From positions 1 to 64,000 of IMG/VR virus record IMGVR_UViG_3300028394_000050: a stretch of 64,000 nucleotides of DNA, one strand, 5' to 3'. Below are positions 60,143 through 64,000 of the stretch, piece after piece. Under the pieces are notes generated by a model. It searched no databases. It was not told where the DNA came from and saw only the letters and a list, made by a program, of their open reading frames with translations. Origin of the DNA: a virus. The position numbers and the translations under genes were made by a program. How positions within the stretch are numbered: the stretch's first letter is position 1; each line of letters opens with the position of its first letter.

Positions 60143-60666
60143 GTGAACCAATCTGGTGTAGGCCGATTCGTCCATTTTGCGAATCGCGCTTTGTGTTCTA
60201 TGTAGTACTTCCGATAGCCTTCAATAGGATCAGGCCGCTTACAATCGTCAGGCATAGCCTGTGGAAATTCATACACAGGGCCATTTTTCATACCGTTCGG
60301 CTTGTGGTGCAAAGTCTTCCACAATATTTCGCATTTGTGTACCTTGTTGTACCGATGGCGATACTCATTCAGTAGCGCACGAAACAACATGACAGCCCAC
60401 ACATAGTTGTCCGAAGACTGCATAGCCCATTGCGTACACGGATGACCAACATGTGTAGCCTTGTATAGTGAAAGCTCGCGGTCATCGTTCAAACGCCACC
60501 GCTTGATCTTGCGCCCAGACGATGCGTCAACATATTCGTCGCCGTCGATGACACGATGAACCGTAGAAAGCATCTGCGCTTCTTCGAGAATCATCTTGAC
60601 CACATGCTTGTCACAGTGGTACTCCGCGGCCTTGACTGGATTCTGGTCGAGAATAAATCGGTTCAT
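60127..60666 (-). CDS. Conserved phage protein with CDKHVVKMILEEAQ motif, 179 aa
   Basis: N-terminus MNRFILDQNPVKAAEYHCDK, HVVKMILEEAQMLSTVHRVI, then LYKATHVGHPCTQWAMQSSD, NYVWAVMLFRALLNEYRHRY. This family is common in T4-like phages and some bacteria; the conserved His/Cys/Lys/Glu suggest an enzyme, but no function is assigned to my knowledge. Confidence 0.68.
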   Translation of the reverse strand: MNRFILDQNPVKAAEYHCDKHVVKMILEEAQMLSTVHRVIDGDEYVDASSGRKIKRWRLNDDRELSLYKATHVGHPCTQWAMQSSDNYVWAVMLFRALLNEYRHRYNKVHKCEILWKTLHHKPNGMKNGPVYEFPQAMPDDCKRPDPIEGYRKYYIEHKARFAKWTNRPTPDWFTCSSK

Positions 60667-60701
60667 TTTTCTATCCCGCTGATTTTCGTTCTGCCAATGG
60701 T

Positions 60702-60923
60702 CTAATTTCCTGGCTTTTTAATTTGAGAGATGTCCATCCAATCTCCACTGTAATCTATATTCCTTGTTTCCCAATCATCACCAACGAAATCTATATAGTC
60801 TGGCGCTCTTTCAGGGTAATCACGAAGAAACCTAATCACTCTATGAACAAAATGCTTATCATTATATTTTGGATCAATCATAGTTTTCATATCAGTGTAA
60901 ATTCTATCATTTATATCTTGCAC
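60702..60923 (-). CDS. Small phage protein, 73 aa (paralogue of 49571-49753)
   Basis: Core DPKYNDKHFVHRVIRFLRDY, PERAPDYIDFVGDDWETRNI matches the 60-aa protein at 49571-49753. Start set at GTG 60923 with GAGGA 9 bases upstream; TTG 60932 is alternative but too close to the ribosome site. Extra C-terminal tail DWMDISQIKKPGN. Function unknown. Confidence 0.62.
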   Translation of the reverse strand: MQDINDRIYTDMKTMIDPKYNDKHFVHRVIRFLRDYPERAPDYIDFVGDDWETRNIDYSGDWMDISQIKKPGN

Positions 60924-60939
60924 GACTCTCAATCCTCAA

Positions 60940-61107
60940 TCATATAAGTTTCCTACTGGGTATAATTAACAACCAAGGTCTTGGCTTTCTCATAATATCT
61001 TCTAGTGTAACTTTTAAGCAGCCTCTACGATAATAGTTACGATACCTATTCGTAATTGATATTACTGGTTGAAATGTATCTTGATTTATTCCAGCATATT
61101 GTTTCAT
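60940..61107 (-). CDS. Small basic hypothetical protein, 55 aa
   Basis: ATG 61107 overlaps the stop of the next-upstream gene (ATGA). Product basic and aromatic (MKQYAGINQDTFQPVISITN, RYRNYYRRGCLKV). No family recognised. Coupling and position support a real gene. Confidence 0.55.
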   Translation of the reverse strand: MKQYAGINQDTFQPVISITNRYRNYYRRGCLKVTLEDIMRKPRPWLLIIPSRKLI

Positions 61108-61544
61108 CGTACATTCACTCCCAGATATTCTGCGATACGAGCCGTCAATGACATTTGATTGACTTCAGCTTGCCGTTTTGCTCGCCGTTCAAAGTACATA
61201 CGCATTTTAGCCACTTCTGTGATTGATTTCATGTTGCGAATATCAGGATCAATATCATTAAGCCTGACACCTGAAAATCCCATACGCCAATCTTTCATTT
61301 CGTCTGTAACTCTATCAGCAATCCACTTAGCAGGGTCGCTAGTGATTAGCGATAGCTGTTCCTGCATGTCTTTGATATATCCACTGGTATCTTTTACCAT
61401 AGGAGTATTATATACTTCTTTCACCGTATTGTCAAGACCATAACTCATACCATGAGTAGAAGGCATAAAAGGGCTTTTGGCATCAAGAGTTGACGCACCA
61501 ACAGCACCAATGCCGAGAAAGGATAGCATACCACGTCTATTCAT
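61104..61544 (-). CDS. Hypothetical protein with Tat-like signal peptide, 146 aa
   Basis: Start set at ATG 61544 (MNRRGMLSFLGIGAVGAS), with GAGGT 7 bases upstream; TTG 61553 is less likely. The N-terminus has a twin-Arg motif and short hydrophobic core like a Tat signal. The mature part is helical and charged (YIKDMQEQLSLITSDPAKWI, MRMYFERRAKRQAEVNQMSL). A perfect consensus sigma-70-type promoter lies inside the gene (61407-61435). Function unknown; possible envelope protein. Confidence 0.58.
   Translation of the reverse strand: MNRRGMLSFLGIGAVGASTLDAKSPFMPSTHGMSYGLDNTVKEVYNTPMVKDTSGYIKDMQEQLSLITSDPAKWIADRVTDEMKDWRMGFSGVRLNDIDPDIRNMKSITEVAKMRMYFERRAKRQAEVNQMSLTARIAEYLGVNVR
61407..61435 (-). 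promoter_or_regulatory. Perfect sigma-70-type promoter inside the 146-aa gene
   Basis: Minus strand TTGACA (61435-61430), 17-base spacer, TATAAT (61412-61407). Seven bases after the -10 comes an in-frame ATG (MVKDTSGYIKDM), so it could give a leaderless message for a shorter, signal-less form, and drive the genes downstream. Confidence 0.6.
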
Positions 61545-61677
61545 CGTTGTCAACCTCTAATATAGCATAGACGATAGGAACAACCTTACGATACATATAA
61601 CGATCTGGTTCTTCTAAACGAATAATTGGCAACAGATCGTCTTCATCGTGAAGATAACATAACCATGCAAGTTTCAC
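61537..61677 (-). CDS. Small acidic hypothetical protein, 46 aa
   Basis: GTG start at 61677 overlapping the BI-1 stop (GTGA), with GGGAGA upstream. Product MKLAWLCYLHDEDDLLPIIR, ending in AILEVDNDE. Its end overlaps the next gene start. Short, but coupling on both sides supports it. Confidence 0.55.
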   Translation of the reverse strand: MKLAWLCYLHDEDDLLPIIRLEEPDRYMYRKVVPIVYAILEVDNDE

Positions 61678-62375
61678 TTTCTATCTCCCAACAACTGAAG
61701 CAGGTTCACAAAGATATTGATGAAGTCTAGGTAAAGATTGAGAGCGCCAAAGATACCAGCCTTGCGGATTTCTTCGTCGTCATTTAGCTCGTAGTACTTC
61801 TCTTTGATATCTTGCATGTCATATGCAGTGAAGCCAACAAAGATAAGCACACCAATAACACTGATGGCAAAAGCCATAACGCTACTCTGTAGAAACAGAT
61901 TGACAACACCAGCAATCATCAAACCAATCGCACCCATCATTAGGAACGAACCCATGCTACTAAGGTCACGCTTGGTTGTGTAGCCGTACAATGCAGTAGC
62001 ACCAAATGTTGCAGCACTAATGAAGAACACATTAGCAATGCTGCCCAACTTGAAAATCATAAAGATGCTACTGAGACTTAGGCCCATCAAAGCAGAGAAA
62101 CAATAGAGCATAGTCTTTGCTGTACTTGATGACATACTATCTGCCATGTATGAGAACAGGAACACGAATGCAAGAGGCGCAAAGATAGCAACCCACTTGA
62201 ATGGTGTTCCCCAAATAGCAGCACCAATCTCAGGTGACAGACCAATGTATGCGCTGACAACCGCACTGATTAGCAATGCGATTCCCATATGATTGAACAC
62301 ACCAACGAGATATGTTCTGAGACCCCAATCAATTACTGGAGCGGGGTATGCGTGTGATTCGTTTTGATAAGACAT
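61674..62375 (-). CDS. Bax-inhibitor-1 (BI-1/YccA/YbhL) family membrane protein
   Basis: About seven TM helices over 233 residues. Family pattern: RTYLVGVFNHMGIALLISAV, MSSSTAKTMLYCFSALMGLS, LSSIFMIFKLGSIANVFFIS, AATFGATALYGYTTKRDLSS, GVLIFVGFTAYDMQDIKEKY and LNLYLDFINIFVNLLQLLG. The conserved AYDMQDIK and LYLDFINIF are diagnostic. Bacterial members modulate the FtsH protease or act as channels. In a phage it could protect the membrane or alter proteolysis; that is inference. Confidence 0.9.
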   Translation of the reverse strand: MSYQNESHAYPAPVIDWGLRTYLVGVFNHMGIALLISAVVSAYIGLSPEIGAAIWGTPFKWVAIFAPLAFVFLFSYMADSMSSSTAKTMLYCFSALMGLSLSSIFMIFKLGSIANVFFISAATFGATALYGYTTKRDLSSMGSFLMMGAIGLMIAGVVNLFLQSSVMAFAISVIGVLIFVGFTAYDMQDIKEKYYELNDDEEIRKAGIFGALNLYLDFINIFVNLLQLLGDRK

Positions 62376-62378
62376 GCC

Positions 62379-62654
62379 TTACTCCTTATTTAACCAAGGT
62401 TCAGAACCTTGCCCATAGTTCTCTGTCCATTCGAGAGGTTCTTTCCCCCCCAGTGCTTTGCGGGCGATCCGGCAGTGGCAATCTATTGGTCCGCACCACC
62501 GTCCGGTATTTGTGCATCTTATTAACATCTCCCGCAGCGCCGCCTCCAGCTTCTGAATGCGGTCGGCAGCCTCACCACAATGACAACGGTCTCGTTCCGT
62601 TGGGAAGATGCAAGTGTCTGCGCGACGCAGCCGCTTCACAAGATCATCAGCCAT
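62379..62654 (-). CDS. Cys/His-containing small protein, 91 aa
   Basis: Start set at ATG 62654 (MADDLVKRLRRADTCIFPTE) with GGAGGGG upstream. The pattern DRCHCGEAADRIQKLEAALRE is common in small proteins of alphaproteobacterial phages. Cys/His in CxC and CxxxxxCHC could bind metal. GC-richer than neighbours. Overlaps the previous stop by 8 bases. Function unknown. Confidence 0.62.
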   Translation of the reverse strand: MADDLVKRLRRADTCIFPTERDRCHCGEAADRIQKLEAALREMLIRCTNTGRWCGPIDCHCRIARKALGGKEPLEWTENYGQGSEPWLNKE

Positions 62655-63009
62655 CTTTCCCCTCCAGTGCTTTGCGGGCTTCATCCCGCTCAATGACGCA
62701 TTCCTTCAACGCCTCTCTAGCACCGAGGAAGCACTCCATTGTATGCTCCAATGCCGTCTCTAGTTTCTCGATACGACTGGCGGCTTTATTGAAAGCATGG
62801 AAATACAACTTAAATTGGCTTTCCAGCTTTTCGATGCGCTGTTCTTTATCAGCAATGGTCTGCTTCATTTCCATGATGCCGCCAGGGCCAGATTCGAGTC
62901 GCTCGTTTTTTTCATTGAGATTTTTGATTGCTTCTCTAAGAGTACCCAGAGCAAGAATCAAATCGTTGAATCGGTCATCGCTCAGGTGTGGTGCGTCTTC
63001 TCTGTTCAT
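62647..63009 (-). CDS. Coiled-coil hypothetical protein, 120 aa
   Basis: Almost entirely helical with heptads (AIKNLNEKNERLESGPGGIM, IADKEQRIEKLESQFKLYFH, RIEKLETALEHTMECFLGAR). The tail AREALKECVIERDEARKALEG resembles part of the next gene's product (EAALREM...ARKALGGKE), suggesting shared ancestry. No family recognised. Confidence 0.6.
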   Translation of the reverse strand: MNREDAPHLSDDRFNDLILALGTLREAIKNLNEKNERLESGPGGIMEMKQTIADKEQRIEKLESQFKLYFHAFNKAASRIEKLETALEHTMECFLGAREALKECVIERDEARKALEGKDG

Positions 63010-63010
63010 G

Positions 63011-63400
63011 TCATTTCCCTGCCATCATAATCATCTGCAAGTAGCAGATACGGACTTTGAATGTGCGCTCACCGTTCCATTCATAAATGACAAGCCGTGG
63101 GCGCTGTTTGTCTTTACGTTCAATCTTTATCTCAAGCTCTTCAGGCAGAAAGACACCTATCTTCCTTAATGCTTTGTGTGGCGAATAGGCCAATCCGTGC
63201 GCGAGGTCTCTATCGTACCAACATCTTGCAAGAACCGCGCCAAGATATTCCATGATGCGTTCTTTAACATCTGATGCTTCAATGATAGTTTCGATTGGTG
63301 GATCAGTATCTTCGGTAAATTTTGCATAAGTGTTACTCTGTATTAGTTGTTTCGTGTAGATTAGGGTTGGAAGGTTTACCATTTGTGGCCTCAATCTCAT
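63011..63400 (-). CDS. Protein with nitrile-hydratase-alpha/NHLP-leader-like segment, 129 aa
   Basis: Residues about 43-110: EASDVKERIMEYLGAVLARC, WYDRDLAHGLAYSPHKALRK, IGVFLPEELEIKIERKDKQR. The layout (helix, WxDxxLxxxLxxxPxxALxxxGxxLPExxxIxI) resembles nitrile hydratase alpha chains and NHLP-type leader peptides. The C-terminus reads RTFKVRICYLQMIMMAGK. Start uncertain (63400 or 63382), since both overlap the next gene by 50 bases or more. Function unknown. Confidence 0.5.
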   Translation of the reverse strand: MRLRPQMVNLPTLIYTKQLIQSNTYAKFTEDTDPPIETIIEASDVKERIMEYLGAVLARCWYDRDLAHGLAYSPHKALRKIGVFLPEELEIKIERKDKQRPRLVIYEWNGERTFKVRICYLQMIMMAGK

Positions 63401-63614
63401 CCTCGCCGGGATGAATGGTAAGTGTAGCTTCTCTTAGTCTATGTCCGCGATCATGCCATGCTTGAATTATACGGGGACGCTCAAAATCGTGTACCTCATA
63501 CCCAAGCTTTCTATACCATGCTTCACCAGCAGTAGGAGCAAATGTCCAGTATCCGAGTTTCCACGCCGCATCACCAGGAGGAACAATCACGAAACCTTTG
63601 ATTTGTTTTACCAT
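63333..63614 (-). CDS. Hypothetical protein, 93 aa
   Basis: Start set at ATG 63614 (MVKQIKGFVIVPPGDAAWKL) with GGAGAT upstream. Contains GYWTFAPTAGEAWYRKLGYE and an acidic, Asn/Thr-rich end. No family recognised. Confidence 0.55.
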   Translation of the reverse strand: MVKQIKGFVIVPPGDAAWKLGYWTFAPTAGEAWYRKLGYEVHDFERPRIIQAWHDRGHRLREATLTIHPGEDEIEATNGKPSNPNLHETTNTE

Positions 63615-63615
63615 T

Positions 63616-64000
63616 TCAAATCTCCACAATCTTCGGAGCATATCTCCAATAGTCGTCACGCTCATTCTTGTAGCCACGCGGATGGCAGATCACGCGAGTA
63701 TCACCAATCATGTAGTCGAAGTCATCGTGAGTATGCCCATGAATCCAAAGTTTCGGTGGCTTTTTCATATTGAGAATTTGCTTCTCAAGATCATTAGCAA
63801 AGCACACATTATGCGGATCGTTCATGTAGCGTTCATGCACCGAACGCATCGTAGGCGCATGATGCGACACAATGATATCTGCATCCATGCCAAACAGAAA
63901 ATGCTTGTGCATCTCGTGGGCCTCAATCATAGCCTCGTGCGTTAGGTCTTCGATATAGACACAATCAATCAAGCCTTTCTTGTATGTATACCAAGCAAGA
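63616..64000 (-). CDS. Calcineurin-like metallophosphoesterase, N-terminus beyond window
   Basis: C-terminal ~128 residues of a metallophosphatase; the frame stays open to the right edge. Diagnostic pieces: IIVSHHAPTMRSVH, LWIHGHTHDDFDYMIGDTRV and ICHPRGYKNE, the GH.H and H-containing metal sites of the fold. In phages such enzymes are often found near 5'-nucleotide or RNA-end repair functions; substrate not determined. The N-terminal D-x-H motif is outside the window. Confidence 0.8.
   Translation of the reverse strand, partial: LAWYTYKKGLIDCVYIEDLTHEAMIEAHEMHKHFLFGMDADIIVSHHAPTMRSVHERYMNDPHNVCFANDLEKQILNMKKPPKLWIHGHTHDDFDYMIGDTRVICHPRGYKNERDDYWRYAPKIVEI

Noticed and set aside
63616-63972. 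Taking 63972 (TTG) as a true start of the metallophosphoesterase
   Set aside because: The frame stays open to the window edge and the protein would lack its N-terminal metal motif; it is a truncated gene.
1-64000. CRISPR arrays, insertion sequences, integrase or attachment sites
   Set aside because: No regularly spaced direct repeats, transposase or integrase genes, or paired terminal repeats were seen.

Overview
The window is about 64 kb of a T4-like contractile-tailed phage (myovirus) genome. Direct evidence is a near-complete set of T4-type morphogenesis proteins: gp4, 5 (split), 6, 7-like, 8, 13, 14, 15, 16, 17, 25, 26-like, 27-like, 48, 51-like, 53 and 54/19-like. It also carries gp32, gp59 and a gp33-like late co-activator, plus many TATAAATA-type late promoters. 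The host is most likely an aquatic alphaproteobacterium. The strongest clue is a circularly permuted, two-piece tmRNA gene of alphaproteobacterial type with the tag ANDNAPISYALAA. DUF1289, Bug/TctC-type receptors and ThyX fit that host.

Layout. 1-3649 (minus): terminase large and small subunits, tail completion gp15, neck gp14 and gp13. 3709-10901: an accessory island with two Bug/TctC-like periplasmic solute-binding proteins, two 2-oxoglutarate/Fe(II) oxygenases, three PP-loop (SGGxDS) ATPases and a membrane fatty-acid-hydroxylase-type di-iron enzyme. 10917-35628 (minus): tail-fibre/adhesin genes, a 2174-residue structural protein, gp8, gp7-like, gp6, gp25, the hub/spike genes, gp53 and gp48. 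35678-42814 (plus): gp4, a gp54/19-like tube protein, gp26-like and gp51-like chaperones joined by a probable -1 frameshift site, a bifunctional peptidoglycan-cleaving tail protein and a tape-measure-like protein. 42847-51501 (minus): replication, transcription and metabolism genes (gp32, gp59, a nucleotidyltransferase-fold protein, gp33-like, a cupin-DUF1289 fusion, KdsA), tRNA-Gln, tmRNA, a RecB/Cas4-type nuclease and PhoH. 51559-53879 (plus): a NodU-type carbamoyltransferase between two related one-TM proteins. 53884-59151 (minus): a compact curli (type VIII secretion) operon, csgF-csgG-curlin-FecR-curlin-CHASE2/adenylate cyclase, starting at a late promoter. 59160-64000 (minus): ThyX, small phage genes, a Bax-inhibitor-1 family membrane protein and a truncated metallophosphoesterase.

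How it may work together. The virion genes are ordinary T4-like, but the spike is split (OB-fold and beta-helix in separate genes) and lacks a lysozyme domain; cell-wall cleavage probably moved to the tail protein at 38379-40739. The accessory genes point to remodelling of the host surface and physiology: curli-like fibres with a signalling cyclase, KDO precursor synthesis, carbamoylation, lipid or peptide hydroxylation and substrate capture in the periplasm. Two kinds of promoter are visible. One is consensus TTGACA-N17-TATAAT-like; the other is TATAAATA late. The two overlap upstream of gp32 and of the tmRNA.
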